A stretch of DNA of 39,205 nucleotides from Pararcticibacter amylolyticus (GTDB lineage: Bacteria; Bacteroidota; Bacteroidia; Sphingobacteriales; Sphingobacteriaceae), in contig NZ_QEAS01000007.1 in NCBI RefSeq assembly GCF_003130405.1, positions 253,757-292,961 of the forward strand. Reading direction: 5' to 3'. Positions 1-8,589 of this stretch are shown here, one piece after another. Position 1 is the first letter of the stretch; the number at the start of each line of letters is the position of its first letter. The translations under genes and the position numbers were made by a program. The notes under the pieces were generated by a model. It was not told the origin of the DNA. It saw nothing but the letters and a program-made list of their open reading frames with translations, and did no database searches.

Positions 1-1113
1 AACAAGGCGTGCTTTTTCAATAGCCTTAGTCCTTACATCATCAATGATCGTTACGTGCCCCATTTTTCTGAATGGTTTTGTGTATTTTTTGCCGTAAAGA
101 TGGACGTAGACGCCGTCCAGTTTCAGTACTTCTTCCAGGCCTTCATAAAGAGCCATTCCTTCGTATCCTTTTTCTCCCAGCAGGTTGATCATCACGGCAT
201 TTGTGACAGGCCTGATATCACCTAAGGGAAGATTGAAAATAGCACGAAGATGCTGCTCAAATTGAGATACGTAGTTTCCTTCAATAGTATGGTGGCCGCT
301 GTTGTGCGGACGGGGCGCCAGTTCATTGACAAGAACGCTTCCGTCTTTCGTCAGAAACATTTCTACGGCCAGAAGGCCGACAATTTTTAATGATTTTGCT
401 ATCTCAAGTGCAAGGATCTCAGCCCTGTTCTGGATTTCAAGCGGAAGGGCAGAGGGAGATATAAGAAACTCCACAAGATTTGCATCCGGATTGAATTCCA
501 TTTCCACACAGGGAAATGCTTTTGTATCACCGTTTTCATTTCTGGCAACGATGACGGCTATTTCTTTTTCGAAATCTACCCATTCCTCAATAATGCTCGG
601 CGCTTCGAAGGCATCCGGAAGATCTTCCGCTGAGCGCACTTTATATACCCCACGTCCGTCGTAGCCGTCTTTTCTAAGCTTTTGTACGAAAGGATAATTC
701 AGACTGGCCTTCTTCAGCGCTTCTCTTGACGAAATTAACTGGAAAGGTGCCGTTGGAATTCCATGTTGTTTGAAAAATTCTTTCTGAAGCCCTTTGTCCT
801 GTATTAAGCGGATTACGCGTGGCTGTGGGTATACTAATACTCCTTCTTCTTCGAGCTGCTGGAGTGCATCCACATTTACTTTTTCAATTTCAATTGTGAG
901 CAGATCCGTCTGTTTCCCGAAATTATAGACAGTTTCGTAATCAGTTAAAGATCCTGTAATGAACTTATCACACAGGTTTTTGCAGGAAGCGTCTGGATCG
1001 GGATCTAACACCCGGATATTAACATTGTAGTTGATGGCATCCTGAATCAGCATGCGACCCAGCTGACCGCCGCCAAGAATTCCGACACGCATGTCTCCGT
1101 AAAATGCTTTCAT
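1..1113 (-). CDS. purK: N5-carboxyaminoimidazole ribonucleotide synthase PurK (3' end cut by window edge)
   Basis: PurK is the ATP-grasp enzyme that carboxylates AIR to N5-CAIR with bicarbonate and ATP in de novo purine synthesis in the cytoplasm. The reading frame is open for 371 codons from an ATG at 1113 to the left edge. It opens with the dinucleotide-fold-like motif VGILGGGQLGRM, followed by VLDPDPDASC, and later shows the ATP-grasp signatures KLRKDGYDGRGV, IIEEWVDFEKEIAVIVARN and VNELAPRPHNSGHHTIEG, all typical of PurK. A second in-frame ATG at 1092 begins MRVGILGGG and is an equally plausible start. Family members are about 350-390 residues, so only a few residues should be missing. 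It lies 51 nt downstream of nuoB on the same strand and could be cotranscribed with it; purE is not visible. Confidence 0.95.
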   Translation of the reverse strand, partial: MKAFYGDMRVGILGGGQLGRMLIQDAINYNVNIRVLDPDPDASCKNLCDKFITGSLTDYETVYNFGKQTDLLTIEIEKVNVDALQQLEEEGVLVYPQPRVIRLIQDKGLQKEFFKQHGIPTAPFQLISSREALKKASLNYPFVQKLRKDGYDGRGVYKVRSAEDLPDAFEAPSIIEEWVDFEKEIAVIVARNENGDTKAFPCVEMEFNPDANLVEFLISPSALPLEIQNRAEILALEIAKSLKIVGLLAVEMFLTKDGSVLVNELAPRPHNSGHHTIEGNYVSQFEQHLRAIFNLPLGDIRPVTNAVMINLLGEKGYEGMALYEGLEEVLKLDGVYVHLYGKKYTKPFRKMGHVTIIDDVRTKAIEKARLV

Positions 1114-1164
1114 TGTTGCAAGTTTAACTGAATTCTGCGAGAAAAGCGAATTCGGCGGCGCTTC

Positions 1165-1647
1165 TTAGCTGCTAAGGAGGCTTTCGCCTTTTATTTTTTT
1201 CTGAAGTTCCAGAATTGCCCCGATGAGTGCTTCCGGGCGGGGAGGACAGCCCTGAACATAAACGTCGACCGGGATTATCCTGTCAACACCTTTTACCACA
1301 TGATAGCCATGCTGCCAGTAAGGACCACCGCAATTGGAACAGGATCCCATGGAAATAACATATTTAGGGTCGGGCATTTGTTCGTAGAGACGTTTGATCC
1401 GGTCGGCCATTTTGAAGGTCACTGTACCGGCAATGATGATAACATCGCTCTGCCGGGGGGTTGGCCTCGGGAAGACTCCAAGCCGGTCGAGATCGAAATT
1501 TGAAGAGTAGGCTCCCATCATTTCAATGGCGCAGCATGCGATGCCGAAGCTAACCGGCCACAGGGAAGACAAGCGTGCCCAGTTTAGCAGGTCATCCAGT
1601 TTTGTGACAATAATACCCCCGTCCTGCGGCATCTTCTCTAAACTCAT
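1165..1647 (-). CDS. nuoB: NADH-quinone oxidoreductase subunit B
   Basis: NuoB is the peripheral-arm subunit of respiratory complex I that holds the terminal iron-sulfur cluster N2, next to the quinone site. The 160-residue product has the adjacent cysteines C38-C39 in [11 protein letters not shown], then C103 in GSCSNCGG and C134 in [10 protein letters not shown]. The spacing matches the four N2 ligands of the family. Highly conserved blocks [18 protein letters not shown] and [14 protein letters not shown] are present. The start ATG overlaps the nuoA stop in an ATGA tetranucleotide, so the two are translationally coupled. The next gene downstream is purK, not nuoC, so the remaining complex I subunits must be encoded elsewhere. 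Confidence 0.97.
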   Translation of the reverse strand: MSLEKMPQDGGIIVTKLDDLLNWARLSSLWPVSFGIACCAIEMMGAYSSNFDLDRLGVFPRPTPRQSDVIIIAGTVTFKMADRIKRLYEQMPDPKYVISMGSCSNCGGPYWQHGYHVVKGVDRIIPVDVYVQGCPPRPEALIGAILELQKKIKGESLLSS

Positions 1648-2225
1648 TTCTGTACTCTTTTAAATGTTGGTTTAAATGCAGGCTTCGTTCCTGTAACTGA
1701 TGTGCTGCTTTCTTTAATCACGTCTTCCCGGCTGCTATGAACGGAGAACGGTCTGATCTTGTAAGTTTCCTGGTTGATGCGGTCATAAGCTGACGCTGGT
1801 ATCGCCGTTTTCACCTCCGGAAGCTTCGGCTCCGGTTTTATCCACTCCAGATCTCCGCGTTTCCACACATATACCAGACCCAGCAAAAGGATCCCCACAA
1901 ACACAAACATTTCTGTCAATGTAAGCCATCCCCAGGAGGGAGATACAGCCAGCAGTTCTTTTTGGGCGAAGACCGTCGACCACGGAAATATAAAGATCAT
2001 TTCTACATCGAAAAGCAGGAAGATCAAAGCAATAACATAAAACCTGCTGTTAAACTGTACCCATGAATTTCCGGAAGTTTCTTCTCCGCATTCATAGGAA
2101 CTGAGCTTTAGCGGCGTGGGCTTTTTGGGAGCCAGCATTTTCGAAAGCAGCAAGGTTAGGGTTACTAAAAGTATCCCGGTAAGAAGAATGATTAAAATCT
2201 TGCCAAATTCTGATATATGTCCCAT
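1644..2225 (-). CDS. nuoA: NADH-quinone oxidoreductase subunit A
   Basis: NuoA is a three-helix membrane subunit of complex I near the junction of the membrane and peripheral arms. The ATG at 2225 gives 193 residues beginning [15 protein letters not shown]. Hydrophobic segments lie near residues 8-28, 67-90 and 100-122. The conserved loop [23 protein letters not shown] and the acidic motif FDVEMIF in the second helix are present. The C-terminus carries a hydrophilic tail of about 65 residues after the third helix that the roughly 120-147 residue bacterial homologues lack. An upstream frame extension to 2378 is possible but would run through the divergent promoter region, so it was rejected. 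It overlaps nuoB by 4 nt. Confidence 0.95.
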   Translation of the reverse strand: MGHISEFGKILIILLTGILLVTLTLLLSKMLAPKKPTPLKLSSYECGEETSGNSWVQFNSRFYVIALIFLLFDVEMIFIFPWSTVFAQKELLAVSPSWGWLTLTEMFVFVGILLLGLVYVWKRGDLEWIKPEPKLPEVKTAIPASAYDRINQETYKIRPFSVHSSREDVIKESSTSVTGTKPAFKPTFKRVQK

Positions 2226-2272
2226 AACCCGCTTGTGGTTTCCGCCGGTAGCTGGTTGCCCGGCCTTGCTGG

Positions 2273-2280
2273 CAAATGTA
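2273..2280 (-). promoter_or_regulatory. -7 box of nuoAB promoter
   Basis: On the minus strand this reads TACATTTG, an exact match to the Bacteroidota -7 consensus TAnnTTTG. It lies 47 nt upstream of the nuoA ATG, which predicts a leader of about 40 nt. No clear TTTG -33 element is visible. The box faces away from the rpmH promoter in the same 234-bp divergent region. Confidence 0.6.
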
Positions 2281-2391
2281 ATAAAAAATGAAAGAGGCTG
2301 ATGGTTTAAGGGGTATGATGCAGATAAATAATGATAGAAGAATGATAATGTGTCTGATTGAAATGAACCTGTTACCAATACTGAAATATAA

Positions 2392-2422
2392 TTTGATTTT
2401 GAGAAAAAACTCCCTATATTTG
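2392..2422 (+). promoter_or_regulatory. rpmH promoter (-33 TTTG, -7 TATATTTG)
   Basis: TTTG at 2392-2395 is separated by exactly 19 nt from TATATTTG at 2415-2422. This is a complete match to the Bacteroidota primary-sigma promoter (TTTG, about 19 nt, TAnnTTTG). Transcription should begin near 2427, giving a leader of about 30 nt before the rpmH ATG at 2460. It is the best promoter in the window, as expected for a ribosomal protein gene. Confidence 0.85.
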
Positions 2423-2459
2423 CGCTCTTTGTTTTTAAGAGCTACATTTTTATAAAGTC

Positions 2460-2618
2460 ATGAAAAGAACATTTCAACCTTCTCAGAGAAAAAGAAGAAA
2501 TAAGCACGGGTTCAGAGAGCGTATGAGCACCGCTAATGGTAGAAGGGTTTTAGCTTCCAGAAGAGCTAAGGGCAGAAAAAGATTATCAGTGTCTGACGAA
2601 CGTCGTCATAAAGCATAA
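2460..2618 (+). CDS. rpmH: Ribosomal protein bL34
   Basis: This 52-residue, very basic protein is large-subunit ribosomal protein L34, which sits in the 23S rRNA near the exit tunnel. It starts [18 protein letters not shown], continues [25 protein letters not shown] (the bL34 signature) and ends in a short tail [10 protein letters not shown]. Length and order (rpmH directly upstream of rnpA) match the usual bacterial arrangement. It is too short for many ORF filters. The start follows a consensus promoter at 2392-2422. Confidence 0.98.
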   Translation: MKRTFQPSQRKRRNKHGFRERMSTANGRRVLASRRAKGRKRLSVSDERRHKA

Positions 2619-2691
2619 TTGATTCACTATAGGTGAAGCTGGTAAAAATGTTTTATGTGCTTTTCTGAAGGCATTTAAAGCATTTTTATCT

Positions 2692-2755
2692 TAGTTTTGA
2701 TTGCAGCCACAGTGGTCTGCAGATCATCTGCAAAGGCAGACTTAGGGCAATCAAA
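2692..2755 (+). promoter_or_regulatory. rnpA promoter box within a nested inverted-repeat leader
   Basis: An exact -7 box TAGTTTTG lies at 2692-2699. Overlapping it is a 9-bp inverted repeat, TTTGATTGC (2696-2704) with GCAATCAAA (2747-2755), which ends one base before the rnpA ATG. Inside it are two mutually exclusive pairings: GTCTGC (2715-2720) with GCAGAC (2736-2741), and the near-palindrome TGCAGAT-C-ATCTGCA (2718-2732). Transcripts from rpmH could form the whole structure, whereas transcripts starting at the local box would lack the outer left arm. No T-tract follows, so it is not a simple terminator. Confidence 0.55.
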
Positions 2756-2756
2756 C

Positions 2757-3158
2757 ATGTATACATTTAAAAAAGAAGAACGGTTATGTAGTAAGAAGCT
2801 GCTGGATCAGCTTTTTAGTAGCGGTTCTTCTTTTCTTGTATATCCTTTTAAGGTAGTTTACCTTCGCGAAGTCCTTCCTGTAAATTATCCTTCACAAGTT
2901 GTCATTGTGGTGCCTAAACGGCGGTTTAGAAGGGCGCATGACCGGAACCTGATCAAACGTCGCATCCGTGAAGTTTACCGTCTTCATAAGCATGATCTTT
3001 TTTATTCATTTTTAAAAGAGCGTAATATGCAAATCCTGCTTTCTTTGCAATATGTTGGAAAGGAAATAGTGAATTTTAGTATGATGGATAAAAAGCTACA
3101 GGCTGTATTCAGGCAATTGAATAAGATTTATAGCGAAGATGGTCATAAGGATAATTAA
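2757..3158 (+). CDS. rnpA: Ribonuclease P protein component
   Basis: RnpA is the protein cofactor of RNase P and helps the catalytic RNA bind and cleave the 5' leader of pre-tRNAs. The 133-residue product from the ATG at 2757 begins [20 protein letters not shown]. It contains [28 protein letters not shown], whose core RNxxKRxxRE is the RNase P protein signature that binds RNA. An earlier TTG start at 2697 would place the start inside the inverted-repeat leader and adds 20 residues unlike the family. The gene overlaps yidD by 20 nt, giving the common rpmH-rnpA-yidD order; yidC is not next to it here. Confidence 0.96.
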   Translation: MYTFKKEERLCSKKLLDQLFSSGSSFLVYPFKVVYLREVLPVNYPSQVVIVVPKRRFRRAHDRNLIKRRIREVYRLHKHDLFYSFLKERNMQILLSLQYVGKEIVNFSMMDKKLQAVFRQLNKIYSEDGHKDN

Positions 3159-3375
3159 AAAGTGCTTTGCCGTTATATTCCTGCTGTTGATACGCCTTTA
3201 CCAGTATCTTCTGTCGCCGCTTCTGGGTGCATCCTGCCGGTATACGCCAACATGCTCCCAGTACGGGGTTGAAGCAATAAAGAAGCATGGCCCTTTTAAG
3301 GGTGGGTGGCTCACTCTCAAACGTCTCTCAAAATGTCATCCCTGGGGAGGCCATGGACACGACCCCGTTCCTTAA
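3139..3375 (+). CDS. yidD: Membrane protein insertion efficiency factor YidD
   Basis: YidD is a small membrane-associated protein that assists YidC-dependent insertion of inner-membrane proteins. The 78-residue product has an amphipathic/hydrophobic N-terminus (residues 4-30) followed by the family signature [23 protein letters not shown], and then [13 protein letters not shown]. The three cysteines and the CHP motif are those of the family. Its start lies 20 nt inside rnpA, so translation is probably coupled. Length is typical for YidD. Confidence 0.96.
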   Translation: MVIRIIKKCFAVIFLLLIRLYQYLLSPLLGASCRYTPTCSQYGVEAIKKHGPFKGGWLTLKRLSKCHPWGGHGHDPVP

Positions 3376-3426
3376 AAACATATTAAACTTTTCATTCACA
3401 TTTCCTATTTGCATCTTTGCCTTCAA

Positions 3427-4122
3427 ATGGCACTTATTCTCCAAATAGAAACTTCCACAACGAGCTGTTCGGCTGCATTAGCCAGAGACGGTGAAATACT
3501 CTCTGTAAAAGAAGTGAATCAACCGAACGTTCATGCATCATCACTTACACTATTCATTAACGAAGTTCTTCAAAGTGCGGGTGTGCGGATGGAGCAGGTG
3601 GAGGCTGTTGCTGTCAGTATGGGCCCCGGGTCGTATACAGGTTTGAGAATTGGAGTATCCACAGCTAAGGGTATCTGTTATGCAATGGATATTCCTCTTA
3701 TATCTGTTAATACGCTGGAAGCTATGGCATGGAAAATGAAAGGACTGGGATCTTATCCGGATGCATTGTTTTGTCCTATGATCGATGCCAGGAGGATGGA
3801 AGTCTACACCGCCGTATACGACCAGGAATTGCAAATGATAAGTCCTGTTGAGGCAAAGATCATTGACGAAAGTTCATTTGCGGAGCTTCTGAAAAGCCAC
3901 AGGATCGTTTTCTTTGGGGATGGTGCTGATAAATGCCGCGAGGTACTTGGCCTCTCGCCGAACGCCCTGTTTGCAGATGACTTTTTTAATTCTTCATCAG
4001 GTTTAACATCTCTGGCTTACCGCAATTATCAGAATAGCCGGTTCGAAGATACTGCTTATTTCGAACCCTATTACCTGAAGGATTTTATTGCGGGTAATCC
4101 GGCTGCCGGAAAGAAAATTTAG
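3427..4122 (+). CDS. tsaB: tRNA N6-threonylcarbamoyladenosine biosynthesis protein TsaB
   Basis: TsaB is the ASKHA-fold partner of TsaD in the complex that makes t6A37 in ANN-decoding tRNAs. The 231-residue product from the ATG at 3427 begins MALILQIETSTTSCSAALA. It carries the family block VAVSMGPGSYTGLRIGVSTAKGICYAMDIPLISVNTLEAMA and FCPMIDARRMEVYTAVYD. An in-frame TTG at 3409 would add six residues and is less likely. A promoter-like CATCTTTG (3412-3419, one mismatch to the -7 consensus) ends 7 nt before the ATG, so the mRNA may be nearly leaderless. The stop overlaps the stop of the convergent minus-strand gene by 4 nt. Confidence 0.93.
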   Translation: MALILQIETSTTSCSAALARDGEILSVKEVNQPNVHASSLTLFINEVLQSAGVRMEQVEAVAVSMGPGSYTGLRIGVSTAKGICYAMDIPLISVNTLEAMAWKMKGLGSYPDALFCPMIDARRMEVYTAVYDQELQMISPVEAKIIDESSFAELLKSHRIVFFGDGADKCREVLGLSPNALFADDFFNSSSGLTSLAYRNYQNSRFEDTAYFEPYYLKDFIAGNPAAGKKI

Positions 4123-5531
4123 TACTCCGACCGTTTGCCGAAGAGCTTTTTGAAAAATCCTGTATTTTCTGAAGTTTTGATGTTAATTCCGGGGATGTAC
4201 GTGTCGTTTTGCCAGCGGCTCATCAGCCTGCCGAACTTCATTGAAAATCCGAGGTATACAGATGCGCCCATGTTGCCTTTTCCTCCTGTTCCGTCTGAAT
4301 TAACGAGAGCAGTTTTAGTCTCAGCAGTTTTAAATATCTGATCGCTTCCAAGAAAGAATTCTACATTGGGAGACTTTATCATTACCTGAGCGCCCGCCTG
4401 GAAGAAGCGGTTAAGATTATAGTCCGCCGTTGCACTGAAGTGAAGTGACTTGTATTGATAGGAATTTACCCAGGCGATATCCCCGCCCTTATAAAAGAGA
4501 TTTTTGGAAAGAATGAGGTTGGAGTCGAAATCGCCTAAATCTTTGTTTACCAGAATTTCGGCCTTTGAGTTGACCGGAGTGATGTAACTCTTGTTCTTCA
4601 GTTGCTTTTTTATGTCTTTCCACAAACTGTCGTCTACGGCACTTGCCTTAATTTTGTAATCCTTATCTCTGAAGATATAGGAGTTTTTACTCCATCTGAT
4701 GAATCCCAGATCTTTAACGTTTGCCATGATATTCCAGCCTTGTTTCAGCTTGTGATCTGTACTGAGACTGAGTGATAAACCGGGGTTCTTTATTCCGGGG
4801 ATCAGCATCTTACGCCCCATATCATCATAATACACATTGGTCCTGAGATCACCATCCAGGTAAAGGCTATAATCGTCCAGTCCGGGATCGAACTGGATAT
4901 TCGATGAATTGACCTTCAACTTACTATAAGCGATACCGCTGAGGTAGCTCAGTTTCAGACCGTAGGCGAACGTTTTGTTGTATTGTTCCCTGTAGGTCAT
5001 GGAAAACTGGTGGTAGGATTGGGCGTATATATGTGTATTAAAAAGATTGTTGTTAAAATCCGTGTTATTCAGCTCATCGTTAATAACGCGGTTGTAATCC
5101 TGGAAGATAATCAAAGCCGGATTAGACGTGACGCCGTAGCCATCAGTACGCACCTGCCAGGAAAATCCCAGTTCACGATGGTATCTTACTGAGTAAAATG
5201 CTTTAAACGCAAGGAGGTAAGTGTTTTCCGATAATGTCACCCTGCTAAGCTTTTTTTCAGTTTCCGACAAATCCCGGACATCATATTTGCCGGTGTACAA
5301 AGCTTTTTTTACAGTCGGAACTCCAGGACCGCTTACTCCATAGGTCGCTGATAACGTGGGTATAAAAAAGTTGAAAGCATAACGTCTGCTGCTGTCGGTA
5401 ACAAAGGCCGTTTGCGAGGGGTTTTCAAATGAGTCATATAATGTACCTGTCCGGTATAATGCGAAGGTCTGGCCTGATATGTCAGAACAAACACAAAAAA
5501 GAAGTATACAGGAAAAGATCGCTAACCTCAT
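4119..5531 (-). CDS. DUF5723-like secreted beta-rich protein, probable outer-membrane protein
   Basis: I recognise this only as a Bacteroidota envelope protein resembling DUF5723; its function is unknown. The 470-residue product from the ATG at 5531 starts with a signal peptide (MRLAIFSCILLFCVCSDISGQ). It continues with a stretch typical of that family (LYRTGTLYDSFENPSQTAFVTDSSRRYAFNFF, then GVSGPGVP). The rest is rich in alternating polar/hydrophobic strands with many Tyr, Asn and Ser, consistent with an outer-membrane beta-barrel. Its ATG follows the stop of the upstream gene after a single base, so the two are almost certainly cotranscribed and translationally coupled. An ORF extension to 5597 overlaps the upstream gene and was rejected. 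Confidence 0.75.
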   Translation of the reverse strand: MRLAIFSCILLFCVCSDISGQTFALYRTGTLYDSFENPSQTAFVTDSSRRYAFNFFIPTLSATYGVSGPGVPTVKKALYTGKYDVRDLSETEKKLSRVTLSENTYLLAFKAFYSVRYHRELGFSWQVRTDGYGVTSNPALIIFQDYNRVINDELNNTDFNNNLFNTHIYAQSYHQFSMTYREQYNKTFAYGLKLSYLSGIAYSKLKVNSSNIQFDPGLDDYSLYLDGDLRTNVYYDDMGRKMLIPGIKNPGLSLSLSTDHKLKQGWNIMANVKDLGFIRWSKNSYIFRDKDYKIKASAVDDSLWKDIKKQLKNKSYITPVNSKAEILVNKDLGDFDSNLILSKNLFYKGGDIAWVNSYQYKSLHFSATADYNLNRFFQAGAQVMIKSPNVEFFLGSDQIFKTAETKTALVNSDGTGGKGNMGASVYLGFSMKFGRLMSRWQNDTYIPGINIKTSENTGFFKKLFGKRSEY

Positions 5532-5532
5532 T

Positions 5533-8139
5533 TTACATTTTATATGCCTGAAGTAAATTGTCGTAAGTCCCTGAAAGCAGATACCTGATTCCGTCATTTC
5601 GCAGATAGCCTATATTAAAGTTTCCAGTACCTTTAACTGGAAATCCTCTGAAAAGGTTACCATCCTCTTCAAATAAAAAAAGCATATTATTGGGCGATGA
5701 AAATGCGGGTCTGAACTCACCTTCCTTCAGCATGATCAACTGGGGAGCTGTTTTCACGGTTTGCTCAAATGAGTATGTGTAAACAGGAGACCCGTCCTGA
5801 TTAAAAACGTTCAGCTGTGATTTGTCGAAGTAAATGAACTCGGGGCTGGCCTGGCTGGAAACATTGGCAAATATAAATTTATGGTCAGGAGACCATGGGC
5901 CGGTTTCCTTTTCGGATACGGTGCCGTCGATATTGATGAAGTAAACTGTGCCGGAAGTGTCGGTTGTTACGAGCTCTGGTTTTCCCGGATTAACGAATAC
6001 CGGGTTTTTAAACCTCGTTTTTGTTGTTATCTCTATTTTTCTGGCTACTTCACCTTTCTGATTGAAGAAGAAGAATTTGCCCTCAGTAGTCCCCGCTGCA
6101 AGGTAATCGCTGTTGCCCGAAGATATTAATCTGAGTTCGCTGAGTATCCTGGAGGGTAGGGGCTTATTCCAGCCCGGTAATACTTTTCCGGAGATATCAT
6201 ATGCCAGAATTGTTGTCTGGGCCGGGATAAATATCCTGGTGTTGGTGACATTACTGCTGCTGAGAGTCATTCCAGCAGAAGCAATAAACGGAAGTTCAGC
6301 CGGAAATCCCTTCCGGTTCGTTCCATTTACCTCAATATGATATAAATTACGGCTTGTATTGAACAGGATAGAACCGTCACTCAGCTGATGCACAGAGCCT
6401 TCAATCCCGCCGTCTATCTGGTAAGCCCACAAACGCTTTCCGTCTTCAGACAGCGCATACAGGTTGTTAACATTATCCTGTACCAGCACCATGTTTTTAT
6501 CCCCGTTTTTAAGGATCCATGGAGTCGATCCGATACGTGCATTCATCTTAAACTTCCATACGGGTTTTAATTCTTTCCTGCCGTTTGATAAATAGTTTGC
6601 ATAGAGATTCACCTGGAAATGATTCTTGTCGGAGCTCCACTGCCAGGAAAGTCCGTAGAAGTTTTTAATTTCATAGTGGTCGTTTGCAAACATACCAGCA
6701 TATCCTTTTTTCAGCACCCTGTTAATGATATGTTCCGAATTCTTCGTGTTTATGAAATAAAGGATATTGCTTTTGTTCGCAACCAACTGATCATGTTCAG
6801 CATATTCTTTCGTTTTTGAAATAAAGCGGCCGCCCGAGTAGTCATTCAGATAATTTTGAATGACGCTCTGTGAATTGGATACGATCAGATAATTGTCGAT
6901 CACTGTAAAGTAGGGGCGCACAAACGATTTAAACGGATCGCCAAAGTAGTAATACAACAGGTTGGAATTATTGAACCTGGCGATATTGTCGCTGGCCTGC
7001 TGGCTGATCAGTTTTAAGGTAAAATTAACCTTGGTGCCGTTTGACAGCTTCACAATGCCCAGATTCTCCCTTGTTTTTGTTTCAATAAGCGCGAATTCGT
7101 TTGATATAAACGGCTTAATGTCTGTCTCAATGTTGACACCACTCTGATTTCTGATCAATTTTATTTGGCTTTGCAGACGTTTCAGGTCCCCCCTTTTGTT
7201 AATGTATCTGAGTAACCGCGTGTGAAACTTTTTGTAGTCAGAAAACGCAAAGAGGATCGAATTAGCGGTGTTGTCCGGCAGCAAGTTCTTAAGCTGGTTC
7301 AGCACAGGCCGCTGATTCAGAAAGAGGTTCAGATAAGCCAGTTCTGAAGTGTCGGGAGTGCTGATGCCGTTAAACATCAAAGCATTGTGTTTGAAATTCA
7401 TGTTAAGGGAGGATATTCCCTTAAGTTTTTTTAACAGAGCAGAATTGCCGTCTGGTTTTCCACGCGTAAATGAGGCGAGGAAACCAGGGAGGGTAGTATG
7501 ATTGACGAACAAGCTGACGGGAGAACTCAGCTTTTTTGAACTGTTCTCGTCTATTTCATCAACAAAGTCCTGGCTTATTTTCCGCGACTCAGGGTCGGAT
7601 ACCCGCAGAAGGAGGTCTTTTGAGAAACTTGCAGATACCAGATCGTCCGATATAAAAAGGAAGAAGGGTCGGTTGACAGCACTGAACTTAAGGCTGTACA
7701 GTCGGGGAGTTGTTTCACTCTTCACGGATACTCCTTTTATTCCAGTTGAAAAGAACTTGTCGGGGGATATTTTCTTACTCAGCGCCATGGAGAAGAGCAT
7801 ATCAACCGAGTCGGCCTTCTGAGGATGAAAGGACACAAAGATTTTTTGTTGCTGTGTTAATTCTTTTATGGCTGGCTGTTCGAGCAATAGTGTTTTCAAC
7901 TGGGTTAGTTCAGAGGCCCTTGACTCACCGAGTACAGCATTGAAGAGTTCATAGTTTCGGAAGATATCGTAAAATGACTCATCGTTGTTAAAACTCATGA
8001 CGACTGCTGCATCATAAGGTATATATTTTAATACTTTTGCGTTGTTGTTGTTGCTAACAGAGATTACAGAAAAGTAGCGAACTGCCAGGAAAGCAATGAT
8101 AATTAATAAAACAGAACTCAGAATAATTATTTTCCTCAT
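5533..8139 (-). CDS. Large membrane-anchored protein with C-terminal beta-propeller-like repeats, function unknown
   Basis: The 868-residue product has one N-terminal hydrophobic segment (about residues 4-24), which should anchor it in the inner membrane with the rest in the periplasm. Residues of about 35-500 form a region opening LKYIPYDAAVVMSFNNDESF, reminiscent of DUF3352-type proteins. From about residue 520 onward, short repeats such as WAYQIDGGIEGSVHQLSDGSILF and YFINIDGTVSE resemble PQQ/quinoprotein-like beta-propeller blades. It forms a two-gene operon with the predicted outer-membrane gene 1 nt downstream, so the pair may act together in the envelope. A consensus -7 box sits 10 nt before the start. 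No catalytic motif was recognised. Confidence 0.7.
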   Translation of the reverse strand: MRKIIILSSVLLIIIAFLAVRYFSVISVSNNNNAKVLKYIPYDAAVVMSFNNDESFYDIFRNYELFNAVLGESRASELTQLKTLLLEQPAIKELTQQQKIFVSFHPQKADSVDMLFSMALSKKISPDKFFSTGIKGVSVKSETTPRLYSLKFSAVNRPFFLFISDDLVSASFSKDLLLRVSDPESRKISQDFVDEIDENSSKKLSSPVSLFVNHTTLPGFLASFTRGKPDGNSALLKKLKGISSLNMNFKHNALMFNGISTPDTSELAYLNLFLNQRPVLNQLKNLLPDNTANSILFAFSDYKKFHTRLLRYINKRGDLKRLQSQIKLIRNQSGVNIETDIKPFISNEFALIETKTRENLGIVKLSNGTKVNFTLKLISQQASDNIARFNNSNLLYYYFGDPFKSFVRPYFTVIDNYLIVSNSQSVIQNYLNDYSGGRFISKTKEYAEHDQLVANKSNILYFINTKNSEHIINRVLKKGYAGMFANDHYEIKNFYGLSWQWSSDKNHFQVNLYANYLSNGRKELKPVWKFKMNARIGSTPWILKNGDKNMVLVQDNVNNLYALSEDGKRLWAYQIDGGIEGSVHQLSDGSILFNTSRNLYHIEVNGTNRKGFPAELPFIASAGMTLSSSNVTNTRIFIPAQTTILAYDISGKVLPGWNKPLPSRILSELRLISSGNSDYLAAGTTEGKFFFFNQKGEVARKIEITTKTRFKNPVFVNPGKPELVTTDTSGTVYFINIDGTVSEKETGPWSPDHKFIFANVSSQASPEFIYFDKSQLNVFNQDGSPVYTYSFEQTVKTAPQLIMLKEGEFRPAFSSPNNMLFLFEEDGNLFRGFPVKGTGNFNIGYLRNDGIRYLLSGTYDNLLQAYKM

Positions 8140-8149
8140 GGTCTGTCAG

Positions 8150-8157
8150 CAAAAATA
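8150..8157 (-). promoter_or_regulatory. -7 box for the 8139 envelope operon
   Basis: On the minus strand this reads TATTTTTG, an exact TAnnTTTG match that ends 10 nt before the ATG at 8139. It predicts a leader of only a few nucleotides for the two-gene operon. It lies in the 66-bp divergent gap shared with the DUF423 gene. Confidence 0.6.
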
Positions 8158-8205
8158 CTTTTTTACAGTTAACAGGGTTTATTAATTTAGTATATTTTAA
8201 AACGT

Positions 8206-8589
8206 ATGAACAGAAAAATTATCATCACAGCTTCTGTTTTTGGAATTCTCGCCGTTATCCTCGGAGCATTTGGTGCACATGGGCTAAAAGCCAGAATTTC
8301 CGCAGCGGATCTTGAAAACTGGAAAACCGGTGTTAGTTATCATTTTTATCATACTCTTGCTTTGTTATTTCTTTCTACAATTGCCAAATACCGCGATGGG
8401 TTTATCAATATAGCTTATTACGCATTTACGGTGGGAATAGTTTTTTTCTCGGGATCACTATATCTTCTGTCTACGAGATCAGTCACGGGCTTGCAGGCTG
8501 GTATCCTTGGTCCGGTAACACCCATTGGAGGAATGTTTTTCATTGCAGGCTGGCTGTTCCTGCTTCTTGCTGCCATAAAAAATAAATAA
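8206..8589 (+). CDS. DUF423 small membrane protein (YgdD-like)
   Basis: The 127-residue product belongs to DUF423, a family of four-helix inner-membrane proteins of unknown biochemical role. It begins MNRKIIITASVFGILAVILGAFGAHGLKARIS, which includes the conserved GAFGAHGLK block, followed by GVSYHFYHTLALLF and a C-terminal hydrophobic pair around GPVTPIGGMFFIAGWLFLL. These are hallmark DUF423 features. The stop codon overlaps the priA start by one base (TAATG), so the two are translationally coupled, although no functional link is known. A TATATTTT near-match to the -7 box precedes it. Confidence 0.9.
   Translation: MNRKIIITASVFGILAVILGAFGAHGLKARISAADLENWKTGVSYHFYHTLALLFLSTIAKYRDGFINIAYYAFTVGIVFFSGSLYLLSTRSVTGLQAGILGPVTPIGGMFFIAGWLFLLLAAIKNK

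Noticed and set aside
302-664. 120-codon plus-strand frame over purK
   Set aside because: It is antisense to conserved PurK ATP-grasp motifs and resembles a shadow frame.
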